Assembly (NCBI RefSeq): GCF_030463535.1
Contig: NC_132880.1
Span: forward strand, 33,001,342-33,065,341
Origin: Salminus brasiliensis
Taxonomy: Eukaryota > Chordata > Actinopteri > Characiformes > Bryconidae
Direction: 5' to 3'
Length of the DNA stretch: 64,000 bases
Below the pieces are notes generated by a model. It saw only the letters and a list, made by a program, of their open reading frames with translations, did no database searches and was not told the origin of the DNA. A program made the position numbers and the translations under genes. Below, piece by piece: positions 1-12,989 of this stretch. Each line of letters starts with the position of its first letter. Position 1 is the stretch's first letter.

Positions 1-319
1 TGCTTAGCTCTCTAAAGACATTAGGAAGCTATCCAGGTTATTTTAAAAGGCACAGGTCTTACCTCTAGGGTCCTTTTTAAGTATAAAGAGAGAGAGAAAG
101 ATTAAAGTTGCGCTTTTTTTAAATCAAATGAAACACTTTAAACAGAGTCCTTTAGTGTGGTTTACGTCTCCAGTCTACATGCATTGGTTTAAATTTAAAA
201 TCTGTTTTGAAGATGAAGAAAGGTTGATGTAACTGAAGGTTATAAGTTATTTAAAAGGGCATTTCAGCTTTTATAATGACAGGAAAAGAAAAATAAACCA
301 GGTTAAAGTTTCATAAAAA

Positions 320-1442
320 ACAAACTAGGCTTTATTGACAACTGCTGCAAAACATTTTTGGACAGATTTAGTTACCTATTTAGGCAAGCTTACACATGTA
401 GCATTCTGCAATTTTATGGAGAGGGTACAGAGACTAAATGGCAGTAAGTACAGTTTGGACGTATTTTCTTTTTAACTATGTACAAGAGATTCATATTTAG
501 CTGCAGTATCCCTTTACATTAGGATGAGATGACCCTTGTAGAGATTGTTGTCCCAATCCTTCTTAAGCAGTTTGTGCATGCAGTTTATAGACCATGGTAT
601 CCTCCATGAAAATCTGACTTATTTTATCTTTTTAAACATAAGGAGCCAAAAACAGGCCATTTTACAGAACAGTTTTGAAGAGCCATAACTTATTTTAACA
701 AATTAAGGATTTGAGGACAGTCCATCTCAACAGTGTCTATTAGGGCTATATTTCAAAACTCTAAAATACAATGAAAAATATTGAAACCTACAACTAGATT
801 TACATCTTTTAAGACTATTTAACACAAAAAGAAATATCAATGGTTGTTGGCAATGTCATTAAAGAGATTTGTCCTTCCCTTAATTAATGTCCGTTACATT
901 ACATAAAATAAATGATTTGGTTTAATGACTTTTGATCTAATATTGAGCAGAATTTTGAAATGTAGCCTAAATGGGAATCTGCAACTGCATCTCTATAGAT
1001 TCTTTTAAAAGCAACAAAAATTAAAGTGGTGTTCTGGGACACTCAACAAGTGGCTACACAGTTGTTAGGCTTTAACTTTCAAATTAAATATTTTACCCAA
1101 TCACTGAGAAAAGAGGGGGGGAGGGATTAAAAAAATGTATATAAACAATGCAAAAAAAGCAAAGGGAGATAGGAGCAGGAGGAGGGGGGGGGGAGCAAAC
1201 CAAAACTGAAAACAAAGGAACAGCTCTTTTTTGAAATATCTAAACCCTCAAAAACTGTCTTGGACTTTCGATTCTTGAAGCATTCAGTTGCCGATTTGTC
1301 GAGTTTCCTTTAAAAGTGTCCAGAGTAGAAAAACGAAACCCAAAGACGGACAATTACTTTTGTCGGGTTGCTTAAAGCGTGAGCTGCCATGGGAGACAGT
1401 CATCATGGTGACACATTATGGATGACGTCCTGCGTGTGGAGT
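320..1442 (-). other. khdrbs1: khdrbs1 3' UTR with AATAAA polyadenylation signal
   Basis: A minus-strand AATAAA lies at 331-336, about 1.1 kb beyond the khdrbs1 stop codon at 1443-1445. No other gene is seen in between. The region is AT-rich and contains repeated UUUAAA/UAAA-type motifs, for example near 640-645, 810-820, 1003-1010 and 1080-1100. The cleavage site is predicted about 10-20 nt beyond the signal. Bases 1-319 are AT-rich and hold nothing I can identify. Confidence 0.7.
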
Positions 1443-4400
1443 TCAGTATCGTCCATAAGGGTGTTCTCTGTATGCCCCCTTAGTTGGTTTCTGAGCAGGG
1501 GTCTTCCCACCAGCAGCACGCTGTGTTCCATTCCAGTCATCCTGAGCTAAACGAGCAAAGAGATGCATACTGAGCACAGATTCTGCGAACTTACTGCATG
1601 GAACACTGACATGTATCAACACATACCAACAACGTCATAAGAAGAATAAACAAACTTACCATAACTTTCATACCCCTCCTGTGTTTCTCCATGTCCATAA
1701 TCATAGTACTCTGGTTCTCTGGAAGAGTTAATGCATGATGCTACATGAAGACAGTACTATTCATTTCACACAAACATCAATTACAGTGATATACAAACTA
1801 TGTACAGCAATTTACAGTGTCGTGCCTCAACCACACTACAATTCTACCTTATAAATAAGTAGTAAACTATGAGTCTATAAATAAGGATACTAGTTGATCA
1901 AACATCCTGAAACAAAATAAGAGATCGTTTCAACTCACGCTTGTGGTTGATTGTAGTAACTGTCGTAGGATTCGTAGGCTGGGTCTGTGTAGCTTTCGTC
2001 GTATGACTGGGGAGGAAGAGAGACCAAGAGACATCATACCAATGAAGCCATTGCCAAGACAGCAGGTCCTTGCATGAGCACTCATTTACAAAAATTGAGA
2101 CTTTTCAGAGCAGAACTTTATTTACAATAATTAAGACTTCAAACAGACAGCTTACATATTCATTCATATAAACAAACTTACATATTCTTCATAGTTCTCC
2201 TGGGCAGGGGGGCGTGGTGGCGGAGGAGGCATTCTTTGGGGACCTGCAGCAGGACCCCGGGCACGGAGAGCCACAGCACCTCTGGCTGGCTGAGATGGTG
2301 GTCCGCCTCGTCCTGCTGGAGCTCCTCTCACTGCTCCACCTCTAGCAGGACCACCCCGAGGGACTCCACCACGCATTGGTGGCATGCCACGACCCCTGAA
2401 ACATTGACATGAAAAAACGTATACATAACTTGTATAAAGTCTTCACTAAGTGTGCTTTATTAAGTGGAACAAATCTACTTAAAAAAAAAAAAAAAAACCT
2501 AATGAATGAATTCATTACTAAAGTGGGGCAGAGACGCAGGCTTGGAACTGGAAGGTCACTGGTTTGATCTACTGAATAGGCATCCACTTTTGAGCTTTGA
2601 GTAAGGCACCAAACCCACCCCAAATCCTCTGTGGATGCTGAGATGACTACACACCACTCTGTGCATGTTCTCGCTGTGTGCAGTGAATAAACTATGTGTA
2701 ATCTTAATTCAAATGACTTTAAATCAGCTCTGAACTGACCTGGTGCACACTCATGCATACATGACCAAACCAGCTCTGAGCCACTTTTTTAAACCTCAAA
2801 TAAAAAATGTAACTCCAGTATGCAGTCATGAAAATGCACTGAGCAATGATAGCACGCACAAGGGTACTCAGAGAAAAGGTGTGTTCACACGAATAACATA
2901 TGGATCACTTACAAAGCAAAATATGAATTGTCAAGACATTACTGAACATGTAGTGCGAGTGTGGGGCACACCTGGGTGCAGAAGGTGCTCCACGGCCTCT
3001 GCCCATTGGGCCACCTCGGCCTCGAACGCCATGATCCTGACTGCCATTCAGATAACTCATCTCCATGAACTGCTCCTGGCAAATTTCATCCATCATGTCC
3101 TACAGAACAGAGGGAGAATAAATCTCTTAGTCACACATTAAAATGCCAGAGAAATCTCCATTTCACAGCATGTTCATAGATTCTTGTAGTATAAGATAGC
3201 TAATGTACAGACAGAATCTGACAACAACTATTAATATCAGAAACATTATGAGAGTAAGAAAGAGAAAGAAAGAAAGAAAAGAGAAACCTAGGGACTGACC
3301 AAAAGGACTGATGTGATTGTAATAGCTATCCTTAATCGAGAGAGAACAATGACAGTTAGTATGCAAATCTGACTCATTTCACACAGCTGGAAGAGGACAA
3401 CGCGAAAGTGATTTATCAGATTAAATATTAATCTGTAGCCACGAGCAAAGTGAGCCAAGGTCTAATTTAACAATGTAAGCAGTTAATCAGTGTTAAACAT
3501 TGACCTATTTGGATCTAATAAATGAGGTAGCACTGCAGGCAGGGAGAGGTAAACTAAAACCTCTGCGCTGCAGACATAATCCATCCACCTTCCTGTCAGC
3601 TCCAGGAGGGGAGACTTTTATTTTTTTTATTTGATACTTACAGGAAACAGGAACTTCTTAATCTCCTCCATAGCATGGGCCATGCGCAGGTATGCTTCGG
3701 GCGCAGGGGCAAACACTTCAATAAACACGTGGAGCTCCATGGACAGGTGCGCATATTTTGGCTCTCCACTTCTCCTCAGGCCTTCCTCCTGATGAACAAA
3801 CACCATCCGTTTTAAAAGACACTCCAGCTCCTTATGTTTGATAAGGCTACAAGCCGAAAACTAGCTGACGGTAATTACAACCAATTACCATTAACAAGGA
3901 GCTAAGGGCTTCTAAACGTACATAACGGCGCATCTGCCTGCAAGATTATGATGCTGCGATTGCTGCAGCAAAAGACGCAAAAACACAAACAGCAGACAGG
4001 CTTCGCTCAAGTTATGCCAAACAACTCGCACATTTGACCCTAGCCATCTGTCCGCTGACGGCACAAAAAATATCACTGCTGAATGTAGTGCGTCCACCTG
4101 CAGAGAGTTCTCTTCACTTTGCAGAAACCTAATCTTTTGTGTTTGCTTGCTGATGTATACAAACCCATATTTTATATAAGACCTTACACACTCAACCTAA
4201 ACCCTTCTACTGGGCTGCTAAAGATTCACAGCACACTTCCCTTATTCATAACCATTACAGACATTCTGTAACAGATAGAGCTTTCTAGCTGTGGTATGGA
4301 TTCACTAAGTTACTCAATGATTAAAAAAAAAGAAAAAAAAAGGGCCAATCAGTGACTTAATAGCTTTTTGGCAATGCAGTATTATACAAAGTGAAGAGTG

Positions 4401-7400
4401 ATCTAGTCAATTGAAATAGCTAATGCTTTACAGAACACATCCGTATTATGAATGCTAATCAATCAATAAAAAAAAAGCATTCTACACATTATCCACAATG
4501 ACATTTCCCGCAAAGAAGAATAGATTGAACACATGTCACTACACTTCAGGAGGGACACAGCACTGAGGGTTTAGTGCTCTCCCAGAATAGCTTGGTCACG
4601 TAATTATCAGAGCATTTGCAAGCTCAATCATGTGTTTTTGAACAGGAAAAACAACTTAAACTGTGCAGTTCCCCCAGGTTTATCCACATTCACAGACCCT
4701 TGCAAAAGTAGAACACCTGAAACAGCAGTGACTTAGCAGTTAACACTGGCAAATAAAGTTTGTCATATACACAGTAATAAACAGTTAACAGCAGTAAATC
4801 GCTTAGATGAAAATACTAAAAGATTCAAAAACTTTTATATCTATAGACATTTACAGAAACACATTTAGGCTGAGGGTAGAGTACAGCATTAAGTCATGAA
4901 ATGCATGAAGTGCTGGCAGCCAAAAATGACTCAATGAGAAGAACCAAGATGGAACAGCCGTTTTGTTCCTTATGTTCCTCTCTGTAAAAGCGCTGTTAAA
5001 GTGTGTTGTATTACTGACTAACTTTTCCATTATCCTTTGCCCTGAAGATCTAGGTTTTACTTTATCTCTGGCTTATTGGCTTTTTGTGGCATTCATTTCC
5101 CCATCCCATCCCACACACCTGCTAATCCATCACTGAGCTCTCTGGCCAGTCACAAGGGCTGGAGAAAATTGACCAAATTCCTGTATTTGCTGAAGGAACA
5201 TTAACAGGTATCTGGGCAGAATAACTAAGGTTCTGGGTGAAGGAAACTTGCACAGAATTCCTCAAAGAAAAACATACCACAATTTCTCATTAACGTAGAT
5301 TAAGACTCGACATTCTTTGTTATTCAAGACTGAACCAAACCCACTTTGACTGTGTTCTACTAGTCAGATGCATCAATAAAAAACTACACAAGTACACAAG
5401 CAACGCAGGTAACACAGGTCACATTCTGAGCAACTGTGATAGATTTCTCTCCGCATCAGTGTTGAAATAAGTTGTAATGTTCATAACTCCAACTTGACAG
5501 CTTTGCTTTTCTAAGCTAAATAAGCAGCATCAATCTGTATTCCAAGCGCATTCTGTGGTGAAAGCGTGGCGGTTTGCTTTGGTTTCTCTTTGAAGACTAA
5601 GAGTACATACATTTGTATGCATGTTATGTTATACCAGATCAACAAAAATAAAGATTTCTTCACAAGTATTTTACCCTTCAAAACAGGTATGTCTGACCAA
5701 TGAGAAAAGGGACATTTGGAAAGTGATTCACCCTTTTGGTTTTCATAATGTTTACCTCTTCTATGCCTCTCCATTTCTAAAAGGGATTTTGAATATATGT
5801 CTTGGACTTGACAACTGATAGCTCCGACTCGCCTGCTGGTGCCTTAATTTGGATACGAGACTACTTTGCTGTTTCCTACTAAAGCTTTCGTCTGGCATAG
5901 ATCATTTTCCTTCAGCAAAGGCACTTTTGATTTCCTAATAGTGAACATGTTCCTATCAAATCTGTTCTAGCTGTGCATTGGACATTAGCCTCTAAATACG
6001 ATGTTAAGTATACCTAAAGGAATGCCCGGTCTATCAGGAGCAGACAAACTAAATGGTGAGGCTAAAAATATGGAAAAATATGCCTGAAATGGCCCTTGCA
6101 TGCACAGCTCATCCTTAGGAATAATTTACCAGAGCTCAGCTTAGAAGCATCTGCAAGGCAGTAAGCCATTTTATTAATGCCCCACACTTCAGTCAAAACA
6201 TAAACAAAGTCTACTGCTTCAAGAAACATGAAAAATAAAACTAGCCACCCGAACTAGTTTCTGATGTGACAGACAGAAAACATGTTTACGTAATAAGCTC
6301 TGAAAGGAGCTGAAAAACGCTTGAGCAGCGATCTTTGATTTCGTTTTTAACTGAATTATGTAACTTGAGACGGACATTGAGAGGAGAAAAAGGCATTTGC
6401 CGTTTTAGTGCCGTCAAAAGCTCATCCATAGAGTTGAGCTGCAGGTTGAACCTTAGATTACAAAAATAAACTTGTGTTTTGCACCCTGGTATTTTATAGG
6501 AAGCAGCATGTTTTTTTTGTTAATAGAACTGGTGCAACATGAAGGCATAATGAGGGTGTTTACCTTGGCTTTGTCTCTCATGGAGCCCTTCCCCAGCACT
6601 GAGATCTTTGCTCCTGTCTCCTCCTGCAATCTCTTGATTGTGTTCCCCTGAGGCCCAAGAATCTTGCCAACAAAGTTAAACTGCAAAGAGCACAGATATT
6701 AATTTTAATTCAGAGAAAAAGGGTTTCAGATACTGAGAACGAACTGGTTTTCAACATTCAAATGGTATTTTGATCTCTGATCAAGACCATATTAAATAAA
6801 AGCAAACCAATCAAATGCCAGTGGTACAGTCTGGCTCTGCAATAAATCTAATAAGGATATAACTACTCGATAGTTCTGAGCAATCTCTGCTACAGAGGAT
6901 AGCCGCTTTGATGGGAGTCAAATTAACTTAAGAGGCAGAAACTCCTCTCTACTGTGGCATCATCTGGACTACAATCGCAGATGTGAGTTAGTTATGCCAT
7001 CCAAATTAAGCAGAGGAAAAGCGGTCTTATGATCAAAACAGTACTGCTGTTTAAGATCTTTCGTAAGCCAGTGAAATCTGTGGCAAGACTAGCACAGGAA
7101 CTAAATTCTGATTTCAGTTTTCTGCAGCAAGGGCAGATTAGGTAGTGTGAGAATGGCAACATGATCCCCCATCCGTCATTTCAAACTAAACAAGAGAAAT
7201 TCCAAGAGCATGACTAAGAGATGGAAAGGTTCAGAGGAGGAAAAGAAACAGTAACAGGAAAGGTCAAGACAGAATGTAGACCTACTCTAAAAACATGAAA
7301 AATATGCATTTAATGCTTTAAAATGTTACCAGTTATGTGTGAACAAAGCTAGTTTTTACAAATCCTGTTTCTCCTTACATTGCAATTCTGCTGTTTCAAC

Positions 7401-10400
7401 ACACCCATTTCTAAAACTTATGAAGGGCGTGTAATTGGTTAAGTTGTTGATTCAGGTGAGCAGGGAATACACTAACATATAATGCAATGCAAGAGTATGA
7501 GCTTATTTAACATATAACTAAAAGAAGAAGAAAAAAACACTGCAAAATGTGACATCCCAAATTGACTGGCTTTCATTTAACACTACTTACTATAAATCTG
7601 AAAGATGTTTACCCCTGGCCAAAGCCCAATGGATAGCAATCCTTCAGCCCCTTTCTAGATGACACTTCTAGTGCCGTTAGGGCTTGCCTGCTTAATGGCA
7701 GCCAGTAGATTGATGGCAGTCAAATTTCCAATAAACTCTTTATTTATCCATCCTTGTGTGTGCGTAGACACACTGGAAGTCATACTCCCTCTATAGCAAC
7801 ATCGAACAACCCCAAACACTACATGAATCAGCAGAAAATGCGTGGCACCTACCTTCGGGTACTGTTTGACTGGTATAAGAACCCTTTCCTTCAGTTTAAT
7901 ATTCTTTGCTGTGAAGAGATCCAAGTATGTCTCGTTGTCTTTTTCTGGCGCCTCCTCTTTCTGAACCCTCTCAATTTCTGAAACCAAAAAAAAAGCACCG
8001 AAATTAGTTTCCGCTCAGCTACAACAGTTTCACTTAATATTCAGCATGAAATCACAACTGCTGAGGTCATTTGTGAAATGAACTTAATTAAAATGGAAGA
8101 GTCAAGCTTTGACATAAGCCAAGAGGCTTTTTTCAGAAACAATGCATTCTTTGAGCAATAAAGACAGCTAAATATAGTATCTGATGAGAAGAACAAGCCC
8201 TGAGAAAAGGCCGAACGCTACAGGGATGAACGTCATCAGTCGTACACAACAAATAGAAAACGCCCGTGGTTAAAGCTGCGATTACTCACTTCTTAACTTT
8301 AGTGAACGCAACAACAAACTCCCAAGTCATTTATTTTTGCTTCGAGACAAAGCAGTTTAGAGAGCATCAAGAGTTTCAAGGGAGTGAAGCTCCAGGTAAA
8401 ACATCACAATGTCTTATTTCAGAAGGCTGAGCAAGTAAACAAGCATTTTCCACTGGGATTACACTGATTATGAGCCAGCATCAGCAAAACTTGAGTCTGA
8501 CCAATTTGAAACATAAAGCTGCAAGATATAACCTAACAAATCCTAGTAAATCACCAAGAAGGTGATTAAACAATGCACTCCGTGTTATAGCCTTGGATTA
8601 CAATTACACTGTGCACCATCCATTTATTTAAAAAAACAAACAAAAAAAAAAAACACACACTTCTAGGTTCCAGCTTATAGGTGCTTGAATTTTGCAACAT
8701 AAGGCGCTTCTTCAAAGACACAGGAGAACGCTATTGATCAATCCAGGCCCCTAAACTAATGAGCTAATGGACTGTAAAGAGCAGATCCATCAGCAGCTCT
8801 TTCTTGTTGGGGTTAATGCAAAAACCTGAGTGGCCAATCTGTGAGACACGGAAAAACTGATATGAAACCGTCACACTTGGAATCAACAGCCGGTTTGAAT
8901 CTACGGTAAGGGTCCCGCTGGGCTGCTGATCTGAAACAGCTGGTGCAGCTGGACCAGAGGGAGAAAGAGAGACTACAACATTTCCTGTCGGAAAAAGGAA
9001 TCATATTTAATGGTCAAATCTAACACTTCCCATACTATTCACATAAGGTTCGGGGTACCCAGTCTCGCCAAGAGCGTCTCTATAGAGCTTAACTGTAACC
9101 CGGTTGAGGACCACACGCATTCTGCGCACCACGTGAATCTCATACACAGACTCTGAATCCCACAGCATGTAAAGCCACTGGGATTAACATTGCAGACATG
9201 TTTCACTGAAAATTAATTTACACAACTGATCCCTTCCATCAAGCTCAGTCGGCTGGTAAAGATACTTGGTGTCTGACGTTTGCGACTCGTTCTGCACAGA
9301 AACTCGAGGTGAAGGTTATTAAAAACTAATGGAAGTCGGTCACCGAAAACCATTTTGTTGACCTCTTATGGCCACAACACTAAACTAAAGGACACGTCTT
9401 GACCAATTTATTGATAATATGAGAAAAATAAAATCAACTAAATTATTTTTACACTTAAGTTATAAAAATAAGAACAAAAAAAACCCTGTTTCAAATAATC
9501 TCAGCATCTGATACTCCAAACGTTTTTACACGCCCGCTTTGTGCTCAAGGTGTAAATGAGGGGTTCATGAGCGTTACAGCTCGGGTCACCGTGCAAACCC
9601 ACGAGCAGGAGCGGGGCAACACACGGACCCCGGCGGGCTTCCTGCTCGTCCCCGGTATTAACGGAGCCCTCGGATTTAAAGTTCACCCCTCTGACCGGTT
9701 TGCAGCTGAGGGGTGAAAAAGCAGCTCCACGGTGGGGGAAGGGGCAAAGCGGCTTCCGCCCAGGGCAGGAGGCGGAACCCTCGCGGTCCCCCGGGTCCAG
9801 CTCACGGTAGCGAAACGGGGCTCGGGCTTCGCTCATAAGAACTTTTCTCGCCACGGTTTCTCTGGGTTTACAGGGACAGACCTAACGGAGCTAACGGCGA
9901 GAATAACGCATTCAGATCACCGTTACACACCGCTGTTCACAAAAACAGCGACTACGCAGTAGCTACAATGTTACCGGTATTCTCCCCAATTCTGGTTCAC
10001 ACCAACGACAACAAAGCCGAGACCGGACTGGGTCCGAATTTTCCGCTCCACCTTAAATGGTGCAGCAGTTCGCTACAGCACAGCACCTGCGCAGACACCA
10101 GCACTGAACTGCTGCACCGTTTAAGGTGGAGCGGAAACCAAGAGAGAAAAGTCAGCTCAGCCGCCGCTGAATCAGCTAGCTAACGGTTTCTGTAACCGGA
10201 CCCATGATAACCTACACCAGTCCGCCCGGTTCTGGACCACTGCCTTCGTCCCCCTGGTTCTCGTTAGCCAGCTAACTTAGCTACTGTGGTTCCCTGGTTC
10301 TGTCTAACTCATTTCATAACTGATACAGTAGCGGTAGCTAACTTTCTCATTTTCGTTAACTTAACGTAACTCTAACGTTAGTTCGTTAGCTAGCTTTCAC

Positions 10401-10451
10401 GCGGTCGCTCTGCGCTCGAGCTCCTTTAAAACAACACCGTGTGTAGCGCGC

Positions 10452-10495
<44 letters not shown>

Positions 10496-10595
10496 CCGTA
10501 CCTGCAGATATGAGCTTCATGGCGTGGATGAAGGAGCCGTCCAGGCTGTCTCTCTCCGCCAGCAGCTGCGGGAGGTACTTACTCTCGTTCTCCAT
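1443..10595 (-). CDS. khdrbs1: khdrbs1 (Sam68-type STAR/KH RNA-binding protein), 9 coding exons, 351 aa
   Basis: Exons on the minus strand, in order: 10595-10502, 7977-7853, 6680-6564, 3788-3642, 3099-2972, 2395-2182, 2006-1939, 1718-1660, 1546-1443. All introns are GT-AG and the joined frame is 1,056 nt. The start [19 protein letters not shown] opens the QUA1 dimerisation segment. The KH domain spans exons 2-4, with the GPQG loop at residues 82-85. QUA2 reads [11 protein letters not shown], which matches KHDRBS1 rather than KHDRBS2/3 (both DYNDEI). Residues about 175-245 are RG/RGG-rich, followed by a proline run, a tyrosine-rich tail (exons 7-8) and the C-terminal nuclear signal [11 protein letters not shown]. 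The family regulates nuclear splicing by binding U(U/A)AA motifs and acts as an SH3/SH2 scaffold. The protein lacks the long N-terminal extension of mammalian Sam68 (443 aa). It is probably one of the teleost duplicates, and I cannot say which (1a or 1b). Confidence 0.96.
3789..6563 (-). other. khdrbs1 intron 3: no recognisable feature
   Basis: 2.8 kb of AT-rich intron between the exon encoding the KH core and the exon encoding the rest of KH/QUA2. I see only short A-rich runs (for example near 4,320-4,340). No exon, RNA gene or clear transposon is visible. Introns 2 (6,681-7,852) and 4 (3,100-3,641) are equally plain. Confidence 0.6.
10040..10137. repeat. 32-bp inverted repeat (hairpin) in khdrbs1 intron 1
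   Basis: Left arm 10040-10071 and right arm 10106-10137 are reverse complements except at one position, with a 34-nt spacer. Read as plus-strand RNA the odd pair is a U-G wobble, so the stem would be continuous. Read as minus-strand (khdrbs1 sense) RNA it is a C-A mismatch. The origin is unknown: a fold-back MITE or a structured RNA are both possible. Confidence 0.85.
10454..10492. repeat. (TG)n/(CA)n microsatellite, 39 bp, beside the khdrbs1 exon 1 donor
   Basis: About 19 perfect dinucleotide units. In the sense of khdrbs1 this is a CA tract starting about 10 nt into intron 1, just after the donor GTACGG. Confidence 0.95.
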
Positions 10596-10970
10596 TTTGA
10601 GTTGGAGAGAAGGACCGAGGGGGCCGGAGGAAGTTTTAAACGAAGCGAGGCTGCACGCCGCGATCCAAGGCAGAACCGGAGGGGGGGGGGAGGTCTGGAG
10701 TAAGTAAGGATGCCCCTACAAAAGGTCCACTTTTCCCACGGCGGCGGAGGGGAGGCGCTTGTTTCGACTCGGGTCGGTTCACTTTGTTTCCCGTTGTTTT
10801 GCAACAGACGGAGCTGCGGAGCGAACGGGACTCGTGCGCGCGCTGCACTGCAAATGGAAGAACAATGCGCGCGCGCGCCGAGAAACGGGGACGAGGCGAG
10901 CGGAAGTGACGTCGCGGCAACGCGTGAACGACCGCCCACATTTAGATCAAGGAGATTAAGGGGAAAAGTT
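10596..10970 (-). promoter_or_regulatory. khdrbs1: khdrbs1 5' UTR and CpG-rich promoter
   Basis: GC-rich sequence lies directly upstream of the khdrbs1 start codon, in an otherwise AT-rich region. It includes GCGCGC runs near 10,830-10,880. A composite ETS site (CGGAAGTG, 10901-10908) overlaps a CRE-like site (TGACGTCG, 10907-10914). No TATA box is evident, as expected for a housekeeping RNA-binding protein gene. The exact transcription start is not visible. Confidence 0.6.
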
Positions 10971-11028
10971 TGAGTTTATTTAGTGCCTCCGTATAACTTT
11001 CATAAATATCCTATTAGTTATCGATCAA

Positions 11029-11036
<8 letters not shown>

Positions 11037-11061
<25 letters not shown>

Positions 11062-11095
11062 TTTTTTTTTTTTTATATATATATATAAATATCGA
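11037..11095. repeat. (TA)n and poly-T low-complexity tract
   Basis: TATATA runs flank a run of about 14 T, lying just beyond the khdrbs1 promoter region. Confidence 0.9.
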
Positions 11096-11274
11096 TATGT
11101 GCCAACTGATTAAATGTTATGGGTATTGTGATGGTTTAACTCACCAGTTATCTTTGCACATCTTTTTTCTTTGCACGTTACCATTAATTTTCTGTTCTGT
11201 TAATAATAATTTGTATATCCCGTATGTCCTATCTGCATGATATAAACAGTCAAAAATAAAAAATCTGGTTAAAT

Positions 11275-11276
<2 letters not shown>

Positions 11277-11330
<54 letters not shown>
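11277..11330. repeat. (TG)n microsatellite, 54 bp
   Basis: Perfect TG dinucleotide tract, 27 units, intergenic. Confidence 0.97.
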
Positions 11331-11331
<1 letters not shown>

Positions 11332-11869
11332 TTTTTGTTTTTGTTTTTGATACACTTTCGTCCCTAGTTGTTAACTCTATTATTAACAGGAAATAATTCG
11401 GTCTACAAAATCTCAGCAAACAGAATTTCATCAGCTCTCTGGCCACATCTTTGTTCTTAGTATACCGTTCAATTCTCAATTTAGACCAAGAGCATTTCTC
11501 TTGAAATGTACCACATGAAGAGATATTAGTATTCTGCACTGGTAAATGAACACAGAGTTAATGTTCACTCACTGCTGCCTTGTGTTGACAGAGCTGATTT
11601 GATGGCAAAGTGAGTAAACAGTGCAGCGAGAAGAGGACCGTGTGGGTGAGACACTGTGAAGAGGGAAAGGGTAATGTCTGCTGCCCCCCAGTGGTTTAAA
11701 CTACAACCAGTTTTGTAATTTAATCACCAGGCCCAAATGTGTTTTCATTAATGGCAGCCCCTTGTGACTTTAGATTGATTGACTGATTAAATGCCTGGTT
11801 TATTTGCTTGTTTACATTTATACACATACATCAAGATCATCACCACCTGCCTAATATCCTGTCGGTATA

Positions 11870-12193
11870 CTCTACTAATGCTAGGCATGGACTAGAGCGG
11901 TTAAAGCCCCCAGCACTGAGCTGTGAAGCAGTGGGACCGTGTTCTCTGGAATGATGCCGTCCAATACTTTTTTGCGGATGAGGTAGGGTGGTGATCATCC
12001 AACATCCTAGACTTACTAATGCTCTTGTCGCTGGCTGCAATCACATCCTCACAGCAATCCTCTAGTAGAACAATCTTTCCCTGAACAGTAGAGACAGTTA
12101 CTTCAACAAAGGCAGGATAAACGTTTTTTTTGAATACCCTTTGAAGAAACAATGAATGGGCAGGTGTCCCAATACTTTTGTCCATATAGTGTA
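11870..12193 (-). mobile_element. MITE copy A (family with TIR CACTATATGGACAAAAGTATT), truncated
   Basis: The right end carries the terminal motif CCCAATACTTTTGTCCATATAGTG. The interior shares the segments seen in four other copies in this window (near 15,340, 17,782, 40,000 and 41,568): the TGCTGGGGGCTTTA region, the GGTGGTGATCATCCAACATCC region and the stretch before the terminus. It has no coding capacity. The A/T-flanked CACTAT termini suggest a Tc1/mariner-type MITE. The other end is missing. Confidence 0.75.
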
Positions 12194-12989
12194 TATAGCA
12201 CTAGGACATCACAGCAGATCTTTTAAGTCCATGGATCGCACTTCTTGTTCCAAAACATGGAATGCGCTGAAATGGGAGGTCTGATCCGTGGACTTACAGT
12301 AAACAGCTTACATACCCAATCATCCAGGTCTCATGTTTGTGTGCCCACTGTAAGTACTTTTAGTGGTGGACAAGGTTTAGACTGGACACTCTGACCACTC
12401 TGCAGCTACATGAGCTGTGCCACAGTAGCCTTTCTGTCAGTTTAAGACCAGACATTATAGATTCTGTTGCCCTCATACATGATACAGGATTGTGTGAAGC
12501 TCTAGTCTTAGCTTTGTTGTGCTAGTAGTCCCTTTATAGTACATCCTGATGCTAGTAATAACAGGGTGGGATAACACAAGGACAAATAGCTAGATGGATA
12601 GTGATGCACCAGGAATAGCGGTTTACTATCAAACACTGAGCCGGCTGGCGACTGCAGTTATAGAGGAAGAAGTGCAGCACTTTAGTGTGGGGAAGGTGCA
12701 GCATGTGCAAGCTAAAGACACAGCAGTAGCTATAGTACTCCATATACTCCATGCATGCACTCTGCAATACAATGCAGTGCTGGAGGGAGTCACTCAAGTC
12801 TGGAACACAGGTGTAGCTCTTTTTCTTGAGAAAAGCCAGAAAGGCCAGTGCCCTAAACCTGAGTCAGGTGGTTAAGAGACTGTCATAGGCCAAAGGGCCA
12901 AACTGTTGTAGTCCATCAGATCTGCCTTGCCCAGTACTAGCCCCATGCAAAAGGCTGGAGTTTCAGTGTTGTTTTGTTGTTGTTGTTGT

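Noticed and set aside
1443-1546. Acceptor CTCAG|GATGAC for the last khdrbs1 exon
   Set aside because: It puts a stop (TGA) directly into the frame. The acceptor six bases upstream (TTTAG) restores YAQDDWNGT and the conserved tail.
2743-3141. 132-codon plus-strand ORF
   Set aside because: Antisense to khdrbs1 exon 5 and its introns; no protein similarity that I recognise.
10456-10707. ORFs starting MCVCVCVC on the plus strand
   Set aside because: They are translations of the TG microsatellite and antisense of khdrbs1 exon 1.
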